From Bradyrhizobium septentrionale (GTDB lineage Bacteria; Pseudomonadota; Alphaproteobacteria; Rhizobiales; Xanthobacteraceae), in contig NZ_CP088285.1 of NCBI RefSeq assembly GCF_011516645.4, forward strand, positions 8,884,501 to 8,948,500: a stretch of DNA of 64,000 nucleotides, given 5' to 3'. The position numbers were made by a program, and so were the translations under genes. Position 1 is the first letter of the stretch, and each line of letters opens with the position of its first letter. Shown here one piece after another: positions 24,591 to 32,772 of the stretch. The notes under the pieces were generated by a model. The model ran no database searches. It was not told where the DNA came from and was given only the letters and a program-made list of their open reading frames with translations.

Positions 24591-25517
24591 TCATTGTTGA
24601 ACTTGAGATAGTTTCAGAAGAACTGTCACGCAACGCGCAGCAGCACCCGCGAGAAGAAGTGGGGTTACGTGGTGGTCGAAATGGCCGCGTCGATTATCGG
24701 CGCACACAAACCCGTAGGTGTTCTCAATTCCTATCTCGCCGGCACGGCCGGCAGTCGTGATCGGAACCACCGCGGTTGATCGATAGTAGCGAAACCAACC
24801 TTTGTGCGAGTTGTGATACCGTTGACAGATCCATCGAAACAACAGCCAGTTCGAGACGTAATGAGCTTTCTTCCGGTCGATCACGTAAGCGAAGGCACTA
24901 TTTTTCGCGTACCAAAATCCATTGAGATTCTCGTCAACATCACGTCGGTGGGTTGATCCAGCTTGGCTGCGGGCGATGGTCGCGATGCCGCCATTACGGT
25001 CGAGTAACTTAATGGCTACGTGGCATTCTTTGTCAGTGTATTGATTCAGCAAATTGCAGATGCAATTTGCGATCCCGGTTAGCTCTGAACTGATGTGCTC
25101 TGCGAGAGCTGGGGTAAGCTTTCTGCCATCGAGGTATTCTTCGAGAACGTCAAATCTTCGGTTGCTCTCAACTATTTCAGTTAAGATGTGCCGCCATTTG
25201 TACTGTTCTTTTTTTAGATCAAGAAAATACTTTATGGCTACCAACAGAAGGAATGCGAATACTATCCCGTAGCGATTTTCATATAGCCAAAGTGCCTTCG
25301 GATCAGCCAAAACAAATCCGAAGATGTTCCGAAAGCCGTCGGCGTGTTCAGAGTTGAAATAGGATAAGGCAACTGTACTTGCCGCCCCTAGACCAACCGC
25401 CCAATACCCTAAATAAATCGGGTAGGTTAATACCTTCGAAAATGTCCCTGATGAACCGCTCATCGCACGTCCAGCTTGCAATTTAGCAACCTGTAACGAT
25501 TCTGTTGAATTTGTCAC
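24591..25517 (-). CDS. Two-span membrane protein with a C-terminal GAF-like domain
   Basis: 308 residues. Two membrane helices (TYPIYLGYWAVGLGAASTVA and YGIVFAFLLLVAIKYFLDL) flank a short loop. A helical segment (ILTEIVESNRRFDVLEEYLD) follows. The C-terminal 150 residues look like a GAF domain: CHVAIKLLDRNGGIATIARS, FAYVIDRKKAHYVSNWLLFR, STAVVPI, YGFVCADNRRGHFDHHVTPL. There is no histidine kinase or cyclase output. The gene is A+T richer than the chromosome. It may sense a ligand and act at the membrane; its function is unknown. Confidence 0.7.
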   Translation of the reverse strand: MTNSTESLQVAKLQAGRAMSGSSGTFSKVLTYPIYLGYWAVGLGAASTVALSYFNSEHADGFRNIFGFVLADPKALWLYENRYGIVFAFLLLVAIKYFLDLKKEQYKWRHILTEIVESNRRFDVLEEYLDGRKLTPALAEHISSELTGIANCICNLLNQYTDKECHVAIKLLDRNGGIATIARSQAGSTHRRDVDENLNGFWYAKNSAFAYVIDRKKAHYVSNWLLFRWICQRYHNSHKGWFRYYRSTAVVPITTAGRAGEIGIENTYGFVCADNRRGHFDHHVTPLLLAGAAARCVTVLLKLSQVQQ

Positions 25518-25640
25518 TGGCCTACTTGGGATGAACAGTGGCCTATTTCGGCAAGTACCGAACAGTGGTCCCTTTCACTCATTACGAGTGGCCCCTTTTA
25601 GGTAAGAGGCTGGCAAAAGGGGCCACTATTTAGTGGCATG
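25518..25640. repeat. Possible solo end of an IS21-type element
   Basis: Spaced copies of CAGTGGCC/CAGTGGTCCC/AGTGGCCCC lie here. A perfect 13-bp inverted repeat (AGTGGCCCCTTTT at 25587-25599, AAAAGGGGCCACT at 25615-25627) is included. Multiple direct repeats near an end are a feature of IS21. No istA or istB is present, so it would be a relic. Confidence 0.4.
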
Positions 25641-25691
25641 CTTGTCCCGAGCAAGATGCGCTGGACGATCCGGTCAGCCATTGTCGATCTC

Positions 25692-26234
25692 CTATTTTCG
25701 CAGTTGACCGCGGTTCTGCGCGATCAACTCGCGCTGCATCCGAACATGTTGGCTGATGATCCTGCGCACGGCAGCGGCGGCCCCAGCTGCGGCGCCATTC
25801 TCCACGGCTTCGCCCTCCTGCCAGGTCCACTCGATGCCGCTGGTTTCGTACTCGTTCGTCTCCTCGTAGATGACGCAGTAAACGAGGACTGCCAGACACA
25901 GCGAGAAGGACGCACTCATGAAGTCGCCCGAGTTCGATTTCGGGAGAAGAGGCTCCAGGATCTCCGCCAGCTCCATGTACTCTTCGTTGTGGCGCTTTTT
26001 GAAGGTCTCGACGTAGGCCCGGGCCCGATTGGCTGCCCTTGTCGACGACCGCATAGGGATGGTGTTCGACCGATCAGCCTTAACCTCACTCAGGCGCACT
26101 CTGCCGCCATGCGTTCGAATTCGCTTCTGGCCGATCTGCCGGCTCAGTGTCGACTTGTGCAAACCCAACTGCCGGGCCGCCTCCGAGATCGAATGAGCGG
26201 TTCCGCTTTGTTCATTGGGTGGCACCCCTGTCAC
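25692..26234 (-). CDS. HTH protein resembling a phage terminase small subunit
   Basis: 180 residues from a GTG start. The N-terminal HTH reads SISEAARQLGLHKSTLSRQI, then GGRVRLSEVKADRSNTI, as in Nu1/terminase-small-subunit-like proteins that recognise packaging sites. The middle is a helical region (ANRARAYVETFKKRHNEEYM) and the end is MQRELIAQNRGQL. It lies between the island's cargo and the head protease. A plain transcription factor is the alternative. Confidence 0.6.
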   Translation of the reverse strand: MTGVPPNEQSGTAHSISEAARQLGLHKSTLSRQIGQKRIRTHGGRVRLSEVKADRSNTIPMRSSTRAANRARAYVETFKKRHNEEYMELAEILEPLLPKSNSGDFMSASFSLCLAVLVYCVIYEETNEYETSGIEWTWQEGEAVENGAAAGAAAAVRRIISQHVRMQRELIAQNRGQLRK

Positions 26235-26251
26235 CTTCGGTGTTCACCACG

Positions 26252-26297
26252 GGCCTTAACTTAAGGCCCAAGTTAAGGCCGTAGACGCAACGTCTAC
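26252..26297. promoter_or_regulatory. Two palindromes upstream of the HTH gene
   Basis: GGCCTTAACTT and AAGTTAAGGCC (perfect 11 bp, 7-nt loop), directly followed by GTAGACG CAA CGTCTAC. They may be operators, a packaging site or a terminator of the protease transcript; the sequence does not decide. Confidence 0.45.
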
Positions 26298-26673
26298 ACT
26301 TTCCAAACACCCGCTTAGCTATTGATGCCATTCTGGTTTTGTCCCGAAACGTTGCAGGTTGCATGTTGTGCGTTGCATAAGTTTTGAGGTCTGGCTCTGG
26401 TGAGGTCGAGCGCTACGCTGTCCCGTATTGCTGCTAGCGCTGGGAAGTACCTTTTGATCTGGGGCCGGGCCTGCCGCGCGGGGTGGCTCGGGGGCGAGAG
26501 CCCGAAGACGCTCGCCCCGCCGTTCCAGTCTGGCTGACACATCGCAAGGAAAGCCCCAGCGAAATCGAGGGGGCACGCACCACCCGGTCAAGGCGCGCGT
26601 GCCCCGCGCCCGCAGTCGCTCCGCCGAGGAAGCCAACCCATTCCCTCGCTGAAGCGCTGCGAACGATCTCCAT
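26298..26673. other. Intergenic stretch without a supported gene
   Basis: No protein-like frame lies between the palindromes and the stop of the split protease gene. Frames here are short and of unlikely composition. In a complete satellite, capsid or packaging genes would follow the protease, so this may be a deletion scar. Confidence 0.35.
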
Positions 26674-27147
26674 TTACCTAACTCCCCGCACAAGGTGATT
26701 GGCGTCGAAGCGGGCATTGATCTCAGCGACGCTCCGGTCAAGCGCGGAAGGCTGGTCAAACTTCGTCGCTGGTCGAGTGTGGATTTCCTCGGCCGATACT
26801 CGCTCGGTTTGAAGGATGGCTGTCACGTCGCGCAGCGACTTGCCTTCGGCTATGAAGGCCGTGGCCCTGTCTGACCTGCCTACCATTTGGCATGCCGCGT
26901 GGATGTCTGCAGCGCGCTGGCGTTCAGCGGTAACGGCCGCGCCAGATTGCGTCCATCCCCGGGCATCGGCGAGCGCCGCCATGCGGTCCGGGGGCCGCTG
27001 ATACAATCTGTAGTCAAAGGCACTCGGCTCCTTTGAGCGAGCAGTATCAGTCCTGGTTGCGTAGCCTTTGGCGACAGCCTCCTGCGCCGACATCCAGGTT
27101 TCGGCCTTCATTTCTGCCCTGATCTCGGCAACGGGCCGGCCGGTCTT
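26674..27147 (-). pseudogene. Phage head-maturation protease (ClpP-like), C-terminal piece split by IS3
   Basis: Reads KTGRPVAEIRAEMKAETWMS, then AQEAVAKGYATR, the usual end of ClpP-type prohead proteases. A 100-residue tail follows (RAADIHAACQMVGRSDRATA, then AEINARFDANHLVRGVR). Joined to 28512-28925 minus one CTT, it gives a 294-residue frame without a stop. Confidence 0.85.
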
Positions 27148-27235
27148 AGAGCTGGCTCCGCAAATTCGGACAGTAGCTTGAGTGGATTTTCTGCCTGACA
27201 GCGGCGAGGATTCTTGCCGCGAATCAGGAGCGAAG

Positions 27236-27541
27236 ATGACGAAGAAGAGCCGCCGGATGCATTCTCCGGCATTCAAGGCGAAGGTTGCTTTGGCTGCGGT
27301 CAAAGGCGACAAGACGCTGGCGGAGCTGGCGCAACTGTTTGATGTTCATCCGAACCAGATCACGATCTGGAAAAACCAGCTCCTGGAAGGCGCCGCCGGC
27401 GTGTTTGGGCATGACAAGGCGTCGGCCGAGACGCCGGTCGATTTGAAGGCGTTACATGCCAAGATCGGCGAGCTGGCGTTGGAAAACGATTTTTTGTCCG
27501 GCGCGCTCACCAAGGCGGGCCTGCTGAGCGCAAAGCGATGA
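27236..27541 (+). CDS. IS3 transposase OrfA
   Basis: 101 residues with the OrfA HTH and leucine zipper: MHSPAFKAKVALAAVKGDKT, then LAQLFDVHPNQITIWKNQLL, ending in ALENDFLSGALTKAGLL. It overlaps orfB by ATGA instead of having an evident slippery site. Confidence 0.92.
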   Translation: MTKKSRRMHSPAFKAKVALAAVKGDKTLAELAQLFDVHPNQITIWKNQLLEGAAGVFGHDKASAETPVDLKALHAKIGELALENDFLSGALTKAGLLSAKR

Positions 27542-28365
27542 TCGACCGCGGTCATGATCTTTCTATCGTGCGCCAGGCGAAGGTCCTGAAGCTGGCTCGC
27601 AGCACGGTCTACTATGAACCTCGGCCAGTTTCGGCCGAGGACCTTGCCTTGATGCGTCGGCTCGATGAGCTGCATCTCGATTATCCCTTCGCGGGAGCGC
27701 GTATGCAGCGATCGTTGCTGCGGCGGGAGGGCGTATACGCCGGTCGCCGCCACATCGCGACGCTGATGAAGCGCATGGGGATCGAGGCGGTCTATCGTCG
27801 CCCGAACACGAGTAAGCCGGCACCGGGTCACAAGATCTACCCGTACCTGTTGCGCGGATTGAAGATCGAGCGGCCCGACCAGGCGTGGGCAATGGACATC
27901 ACCTACATTCCGATGCGGCGTGGCTTCGTCTATCTCGCGGCGGTCGTCGATGTGTTCAGCCGACGGGTCCTGGCCCATCGCGTCTCGATCACAATGGAGG
28001 CGGCCTTCTGCGTCGAAGCGGTCCAGGAGGCGTTGGCGAAGCACGGCAGGCCCGAGATTTTCAACACGGACCAGGGCAGCCAGTTCACCAGCCTCGAGTT
28101 CACCGATGTGCTGCTGGACGCGAAGATCGCCATCAGCATGGACGGCAAGGGCGCCTGGCGCGACAACGTGTTTGTCGAGCGGCTCTGGCGCACGGTCAAA
28201 TACGAAGAAGTTTATCTCCGCGCCTACGACAGCGTGTCCGAGGCGCGAGCGTCAATTGCCAAGTATCTGGCCTTCTACAATCAGGGACGCCCTCACTCGA
28301 GCCTTGACGGGCGCACGCCCGACGAGGCTTACTTCGGCACGCAAGCTATGGTGATCGCCGCATGA
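27538..28365 (+). CDS. IS3 transposase OrfB (DDE integrase)
   Basis: 275 residues. HTH_21 region (LHLDYPFAGARMQRSLLRRE), then the rve core with WAMDITYIPMRRGFVYLAAV, EIFNTDQGSQFTS and GAWRDNVFVERLWRTVKYEE, giving the D, D and E residues. The tail RPHSSLDGRTPDEAYF is typical. Complete. Confidence 0.95.
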   Translation: MIDRGHDLSIVRQAKVLKLARSTVYYEPRPVSAEDLALMRRLDELHLDYPFAGARMQRSLLRREGVYAGRRHIATLMKRMGIEAVYRRPNTSKPAPGHKIYPYLLRGLKIERPDQAWAMDITYIPMRRGFVYLAAVVDVFSRRVLAHRVSITMEAAFCVEAVQEALAKHGRPEIFNTDQGSQFTSLEFTDVLLDAKIAISMDGKGAWRDNVFVERLWRTVKYEEVYLRAYDSVSEARASIAKYLAFYNQGRPHSSLDGRTPDEAYFGTQAMVIAA

Positions 28366-28511
28366 CCGTCGCCGACGATTTTGTCGTCGCTCTGGTCGGG
28401 CTACGCCCTCCCGACGCAACGACAAAATCGTAAGGCCCCGCGTTCAGCATAACCCGGCAGGAATCCACTTAAATCCCGCGGGGCGCTGTCCAAACAACCG
28501 GCGCCAGCTCT

Positions 28512-28925
28512 CTTCTCCGCATAGATGTCCGCCATGGAGTTAGCCATGGTCTCGAGCATTTCGACGCTCTTCGCGTGGTCTGAAGAGTTGCCCAATGTCA
28601 GGGCGGACGGATCATGGATCATCATCATTGAGCCTGCTCGCATGACGATCTTCTGCCCAGCCATGGCGATCACCGAGGCCGCGGACGCGGCGATGGATTC
28701 AACGACAACTGTCACATTGCCCTTGTGACTATCGAGGGCGTTGAAAATAGCTATCCCGTCGGCGGCACTTCCACCCCCGGAATTGATCCGGACAGTGACG
28801 TCTCTGCTTCGGCCAAGGGAGGCGAGAGATTCGACCACGTCGAGATAGGTGAAGAATTCGCCCGAAAAGCCGTCACCGACAGCGCCGGACAGAAGGATTT
28901 CTCCGTTTCGTGCAATGCTCGGCAT
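28512..28925 (-). pseudogene. Phage head-maturation protease (ClpP-like), N-terminal piece split by IS3
   Basis: Starts MPSIARNGEILLSGAVGDGF. The ClpP-type parts are clear: VTVRINSGGGSAADGIAIFN, then ESIAASAASVIAMAGQKIVM (nucleophile Ser region) and MMMIHDPSALTLG (catalytic His region). The frame is cut after ADIYAEK by the IS3 element. The ATG directly follows the stop of the upstream gene. This protease class matures capsids of HK97-like phages and of capsid-forming satellites. Confidence 0.88.
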
Positions 28926-29927
28926 TTAGACCGCCCCTTCTACTTCGACACCGAGTACCGCCGCAGGGGGCGCGTCCCGGCGACGTTGAATAGCGAGGCC
29001 AGCTTCCTCGCTCGTGCGGATGAAGCTTTCCTCGTCATAAGCTGCTGCAAGCAGGTCGCGCTCTGCTTCGGAGATCAGGCGCGCACGGTCGGCATCGTCA
29101 AGGGCTGAGCTGTCGTCCGCGTACTTTTCATTGAACAGTTGCTCAAGCCTCGCGATGTATGCGTCCCGATTCCGCCAGATGTCGACCGCGAGGCCGTCGA
29201 ATGCAGTATGCGGCCCAACAGATCCCTTACCCGATAGCTTGTATCCAACTCCGGCTATGGCTTGAACGGGCCAGTGAATGCCTTCGCCATAGTCGACGAG
29301 ATTGGTTAGGTCGGGTTCGCCGGCGGCTGCAATCCGGTCAATCTCGGCGCGGATCAGTTCCTTTGCCTTAGCCGATGTGATCGGCGCTGCGCGGTATTTC
29401 TGAAGGTCGGCATCCAGTTCACGAGCACGACGCCTGCAACGTTCAACTGCTTGGGGCAGCGTTTCTTTCGCTTTCAAGGTCGGAGCGGGCCCGTTGTAGA
29501 CAGTCAGCCCGGCGGGTGCGGCGCGCAGCCAATCATCGATAGCGCCGGTCAATCCTGCTATCTCGGCCCACACTGGCTGCAAATTATCATGGCGTTTCTG
29601 CAGAGATGGAAGGCGGCGATCGATGGCCGCCATTCTGTTCGCTTCGGTAGCCAGTGCGGGATGTCCATCTTCGATGCCGTGCACCGATTTCCTTTGAATG
29701 ATGGTCTGCTTCAGCAGCGTCCGCTCCTGACGCAACTCGAAAAGTTCCTCCATCACCAACATATAACTGGCGTGAGCCTCCCTTTTCAGTTGCTGCAATT
29801 CCTCGTAGCGGAGCAGCGCTGCGTGGGGCAGCTTGCCTTGCGATCCTCCACCGACGATGGGAGCGACCATCGCAGTTGCTGCCGCGGCGGTGGCATTCGA
29901 TAAGGCTGTGGCGGGGCCGGTGACCAT
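28926..29927 (-). CDS. Coiled-coil hypothetical protein upstream of the head protease
   Basis: 333 residues, RBS GAGGAA, and TAA immediately followed by the protease ATG, so the two are translationally coupled. A long coiled coil (LLRYEELQQLKREAHASYML, ELFELRQERTLLKQTI) is followed by PALATEANRMAAIDRRLPSL. A C-terminal domain contains YGEGIHWPVQAIAGVGYKLS. No known capsid or portal motif is visible. Its position suggests a packaging or satellite-specific role. Confidence 0.7.
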   Translation of the reverse strand: MVTGPATALSNATAAAATAMVAPIVGGGSQGKLPHAALLRYEELQQLKREAHASYMLVMEELFELRQERTLLKQTIIQRKSVHGIEDGHPALATEANRMAAIDRRLPSLQKRHDNLQPVWAEIAGLTGAIDDWLRAAPAGLTVYNGPAPTLKAKETLPQAVERCRRRARELDADLQKYRAAPITSAKAKELIRAEIDRIAAAGEPDLTNLVDYGEGIHWPVQAIAGVGYKLSGKGSVGPHTAFDGLAVDIWRNRDAYIARLEQLFNEKYADDSSALDDADRARLISEAERDLLAAAYDEESFIRTSEEAGLAIQRRRDAPPAAVLGVEVEGAV

Positions 29928-29983
29928 GAGAATTCCTCGCTTGGTGTCGAGCTAACGATTCGTCGTTTTCTGGGTTAAGTCAC

Positions 29984-30352
29984 TTAACCCACGAGCCGCC
30001 GGAGCCGCTCAGCGCCGAGAACGTGTGGATAAATTTTGAGGGCTTGCCAATAAACGTACTCGATCTTGCCGACCCTCCGCGCCGGTGGCTGGTCGAGCAG
30101 CCGCTCGTGTAGCCAGGCGCCGGCCTCATATCGCCGCCAACCCGCGCCGAACGCCTCAGCCTGGGCGCGCGCAGACGGCAGGTGACCGCAGAAGCGCGCC
30201 ATGCCGTCGGCTAGGATCTCGTCCCGGGTCGCATTCCGCGGCCTGCTGATCGCGCGCAACGCCTGCGCGGCAGCGGCGCGTTCCTCCGATGTTAGGTCGG
30301 CGCCGGCGGCGATCGCCTCCGCGAGGCGGTGAAGGTCGACGGCCACGGTCAC
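29984..30352 (-). CDS. Small helical hypothetical protein (122 aa)
   Basis: GTG start. The sequence is helical and charged: LHRLAEAIAAGADLTSEERA, then AQAEAFGAGWRRYEAGAWLH and YWQALKIYPHVLGAERLRRL. No family is recognised. It lies between the iteron array and the coiled-coil gene on the same strand. Confidence 0.55.
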   Translation of the reverse strand: MTVAVDLHRLAEAIAAGADLTSEERAAAAQALRAISRPRNATRDEILADGMARFCGHLPSARAQAEAFGAGWRRYEAGAWLHERLLDQPPARRVGKIEYVYWQALKIYPHVLGAERLRRLVG

Positions 30353-30451
30353 GCGAGCACCGTCAGCGAGCGGAGCGCCAGCGGCCCGCCCAAAGGGCCG
30401 CGGCGGGCGCTTCGATCCGCCCTAGGGTTATAGGGGGATAGAAGGAAGGGT

Positions 30452-30546
30452 GATCGAAGACGATCGAAGGGCGATCGAAGGGCGATCACATGCCTGATCG
30501 AAGGGCGATCGAAGGGCGAAAATCGGGGATCGAAGGGCGATCGAAG
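30452..30546. repeat. Iteron-like array of GATCGAAG repeats
   Basis: Seven exact GATCGAAG copies start at 30452, 30462, 30473, 30496, 30507, 30528 and 30539, with a partial GATC at 30484. Most spacings are 10-12 or 21 bp, that is one or two helical turns. Most copies extend to GATCGAAGGGC. The array lies directly after the stop of the RepA-like ATPase gene. It may be its replication origin. Confidence 0.7.
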
Positions 30547-30548
30547 AC

Positions 30549-31973
30549 TCATGCGTCGGCCCCATCGGTATTGCCGCGAGCGATGTGTTTGGTGCGTTTA
30601 GACGCCGGCCCCTCCGTGACGTTTTGGATCAGGCCAGCGCTGAACAACCGCTCTTGCGCAGCCTTGAAGGCACGCGCGGTGATGCCGTTTGCTTCTGGCA
30701 TGTCGGCAAACACCTTGGGTGCATATCCCCGGCCAGGGTGCTCACGGACTTCACGGCCCTGCAGTGTCAATCGATCAAGGCAAGCAAGATAAGCCCGATC
30801 GACGGTGTTGAACCCGGTTGCACGCGTCAGCGCTGGAGCGCTATCAGGAACGAAACAACCATCCTCCCAGCGCAGTTTCACCTTTTCGCCAGGCGCCCCA
30901 TAATTAATCTTCTTCACCTCCAGTATGCGGTCGATGCCCTCCTCGGCGTCGGACACGGTCTCAAGATGCAGGCGTGCGCGCGTGGCGTTCTGCCAATCCA
31001 TGCTCCCGCCCCTGCCCGTGCCACTGGTGATGCCGGATAGCGACGGATGGTCTAGCAACAGCACTGCGCAATCGGCTTGGCGTGCCAGCCTCCGGAACAT
31101 GCCGACAAACGAACGAGCATGAACGCGATCGTTCTGGTTGCCTCCGAACACCGCGGCGATGCTGTCGACCACGATTAGCGCGGGACGGATTTCGAGCGCG
31201 GCGGTGCACAGGCGGTCGAACAGCGGCGTCGGCACGATCGGGCCATTCGGCCGGGACAAGCCAAGCAGGCAACCGTCGGGATCAGCGAAGTGAAAATGCA
31301 ATCCCGCAATCTCGGACGGCTCGAGCCCGCGCTTGCGCGCTACGCGATCGAGCCGCCTGCGCATCTCTGGTTCTGGCTCCTCGCCACTAAAAAAAATGAC
31401 CTGGCCACTCAAGCAGGTGGTGCCGAGCCAATCGCCAAGTCCGCGCTCCACAGCGATCGAGAGCTGCAAGGCAACGGTGGTTTTGCCGCCGCCGCCGTCT
31501 CCGGACAGGATCGTGGCGTCCCCTGCAGGAATGCGGTTGGTCGCTAACCAGCGCATCTCCTCAAGCGGTAAGTCGCGCCATGCCGGTGGACAGATCAGGG
31601 CAAGTGGCACGGCCGGTGCAGGTTCTCGTGCTGGTTCGCTGTGGATCCCGTAGGCGTCTGGGCTGTCGGGAAACGGCGGTTCCTCCGGATCGCGCATGCT
31701 TGCCGGCAAGGTGACTTCGTAGGCAATGTCGCCGATTAAAACCTCTTCGTCGCTGCCTGGTTCGCCCGCCAGGCCATGCGAGCGCGCGACCTCGAATATT
31801 TTATCGGTGACTTGCGCTGGATGAATCCACCCCTCAGCGACGATGGACTGCAGTCGCAGCGCTGAGGTGCGCAATGCGGAAAGACGTTCCCCGCGAGGCG
31901 CTATCGCGACATCGCGCGCGATGTTTCTCAGCGCAAGCTGCGCGTCGGTGATCGGCGCCGGAGCATTCATCAC
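30549..31973 (-). CDS. RepA-like AAA/RecA-fold ATPase (helicase family of plasmid RSF1010 RepA)
   Basis: 474 residues. Walker A is GDGGGGKTT at residues 158-166, Walker B is LIVVDSIAAVFGGN, and a further core strand is CAVLLLDHPSLSGIT. The N-terminal part is helical and the C-terminal part resembles a winged helix (FKAAQERLFSAGLIQNV). This family unwinds replication origins as a hexamer. The start overlaps the previous gene (GTGA). With the iterons at its 3' end it forms a likely replication module. Confidence 0.82.
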   Translation of the reverse strand: MMNAPAPITDAQLALRNIARDVAIAPRGERLSALRTSALRLQSIVAEGWIHPAQVTDKIFEVARSHGLAGEPGSDEEVLIGDIAYEVTLPASMRDPEEPPFPDSPDAYGIHSEPAREPAPAVPLALICPPAWRDLPLEEMRWLATNRIPAGDATILSGDGGGGKTTVALQLSIAVERGLGDWLGTTCLSGQVIFFSGEEPEPEMRRRLDRVARKRGLEPSEIAGLHFHFADPDGCLLGLSRPNGPIVPTPLFDRLCTAALEIRPALIVVDSIAAVFGGNQNDRVHARSFVGMFRRLARQADCAVLLLDHPSLSGITSGTGRGGSMDWQNATRARLHLETVSDAEEGIDRILEVKKINYGAPGEKVKLRWEDGCFVPDSAPALTRATGFNTVDRAYLACLDRLTLQGREVREHPGRGYAPKVFADMPEANGITARAFKAAQERLFSAGLIQNVTEGPASKRTKHIARGNTDGADA

Positions 31974-32248
31974 GGCGCCTCCGCCAAATCAATCGCGATG
32001 GCGATCGGACCGCGGATGCTGTGCCTGATGGTGTCGACGCTTACGCCGTGCTGCAGAAGCAGGCTGACCAGCACCGCTGCGGTCTCCGCGTGCTGCTGCA
32101 ACGGGCTGTTGAACTTGCCGGCATCAAGGAAGATTTCGGCAAGGCCGCCGTCTGCGAAGCGGGTAGCACTTGCTCTGTACCGATGTCCTTCAAACTCAAA
32201 ACTGAAGGCGACTGACAACCGTTTGTTGGGAAGTCGTTTCCGGCTCAT
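31970..32248 (-). CDS. TSCPD-domain small protein
   Basis: 92 residues. The segment YRASATRFADGGLAEIFLDA followed by HAETAAVLVSLLLQHGVSVD matches the TSCPD domain found at the end of ribonucleotide reductases and in stand-alone phage proteins. The start at 32248 has GGGGGC upstream. It sits in an operon with the ATPase (4-bp overlap) and the small gene upstream of it. A link to nucleotide supply is possible only by family. Confidence 0.7.
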   Translation of the reverse strand: MSRKRLPNKRLSVAFSFEFEGHRYRASATRFADGGLAEIFLDAGKFNSPLQQHAETAAVLVSLLLQHGVSVDTIRHSIRGPIAIAIDLAEAP

Positions 32249-32439
32249 CTGGCGAGCCCCCACGCGAGGGCCGCAATCGTCTCGGCCGTCGCCGCTGTTA
32301 GGGCGAAGAGCCGCCGCAGGCGGGCAACCTGTTGAATTTCTATCGGTGATTTCGTAGGGTGCGAACCATCCAAAGCGCCAGCGAGGACCGTTTCGCGAGC
32401 CCGGCCGTCACAAGCGGTCGGGCTTTGCATTTCGGCCAT
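32245..32439 (-). CDS. Small hypothetical protein (64 aa)
   Basis: It overlaps the TSCPD gene by 4 bp and follows the excisionase-like gene directly, so it is part of the early operon. Contains a helix QQVARLRRLFALTAATAETI. Family unknown. Confidence 0.5.
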   Translation of the reverse strand: MAEMQSPTACDGRARETVLAGALDGSHPTKSPIEIQQVARLRRLFALTAATAETIAALAWGLAR

Positions 32440-32440
32440 G

Positions 32441-32641
32441 CTATGCGGCCTTCCCGCCGGTCAGCCGGGCGTAATGGTCACGAATGACGCGCTTAGATGC
32501 CACCCACTCGCGCCCGTCCTTGCCGCCAGGCAGCTGCCCGGTGGTCAACTTGTAGCCGGTGGCCCTCTCATCCTCGTTGATGAATTGCGCGATTGCCTTG
32601 ATGCCGCGAAGGATGTCGCCGGCCAAGTCCAGATCACCCAT
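32441..32641 (-). CDS. AlpA/excisionase-like DNA-binding protein (66 aa)
   Basis: The pattern GIKAIAQFINEDERATGYKL, then TGQLPGGKDGREWVASKRVI, follows the winged-helix excisionase form (I..fl..., G.LP..K.G..W.A). RBS GGGAG precedes the ATG. It is the first gene of the leftward operon and starts next to the operator region. It probably directs excision and/or activates the early operon, as AlpA does in satellites. Confidence 0.65.
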   Translation of the reverse strand: MGDLDLAGDILRGIKAIAQFINEDERATGYKLTTGQLPGGKDGREWVASKRVIRDHYARLTGGKAA

Positions 32642-32656
32642 TTGTCAAATCTCCCA

Positions 32657-32727
32657 TTAGTGCAAATCAGCACTAACGATACGGCCGCGCAGTTGATTAG
32701 TGCAAGAGTGCACTTGCACTAATCAAC
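32657..32727. promoter_or_regulatory. Divergent operator region with a 15-bp perfect inverted repeat
   Basis: TTAGTGC/GCACTAA at 32657-32663 and 32670-32676. A second, larger copy lies at 32692-32706 and 32713-32727: GTTGATTAGTGCAAG, 6 nt, CTTGCACTAATCAAC. Both share TTAGTGC. They lie between the leftward excisionase operon and the rightward regulator gene, so one protein probably controls both promoters. Confidence 0.75.
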
Positions 32728-32772
32728 AGGCCATGCTTTGCTGTCATCTGCGGCTATTGGGAGCAAATCGGC

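Larger units (their letters stand above)
27148..28511 (+). mobile_element. IS3-family insertion sequence
   Basis: 1364 bp. Ends AGAGCTGGCTCCG (left) and AGAGCTGGCGCCG (right, complement), with the 3-bp target CTT duplicated at 27145-27147 and 28512-28514. It carries two overlapping transposase frames. The border is confirmed because removing the element restores the protease frame. Confidence 0.93.

Noticed and set aside
30452..30546. Repeat array that might be read as a small CRISPR
   Set aside because: Units are 8-11 bp with no spacers of 30 bp and no cas genes. The phasing fits iterons.
30349..30552. Minus-strand frame of 67 codons (Arg/Ser/Pro-rich)
   Set aside because: It is a translation of the iteron array and has no protein-like composition.
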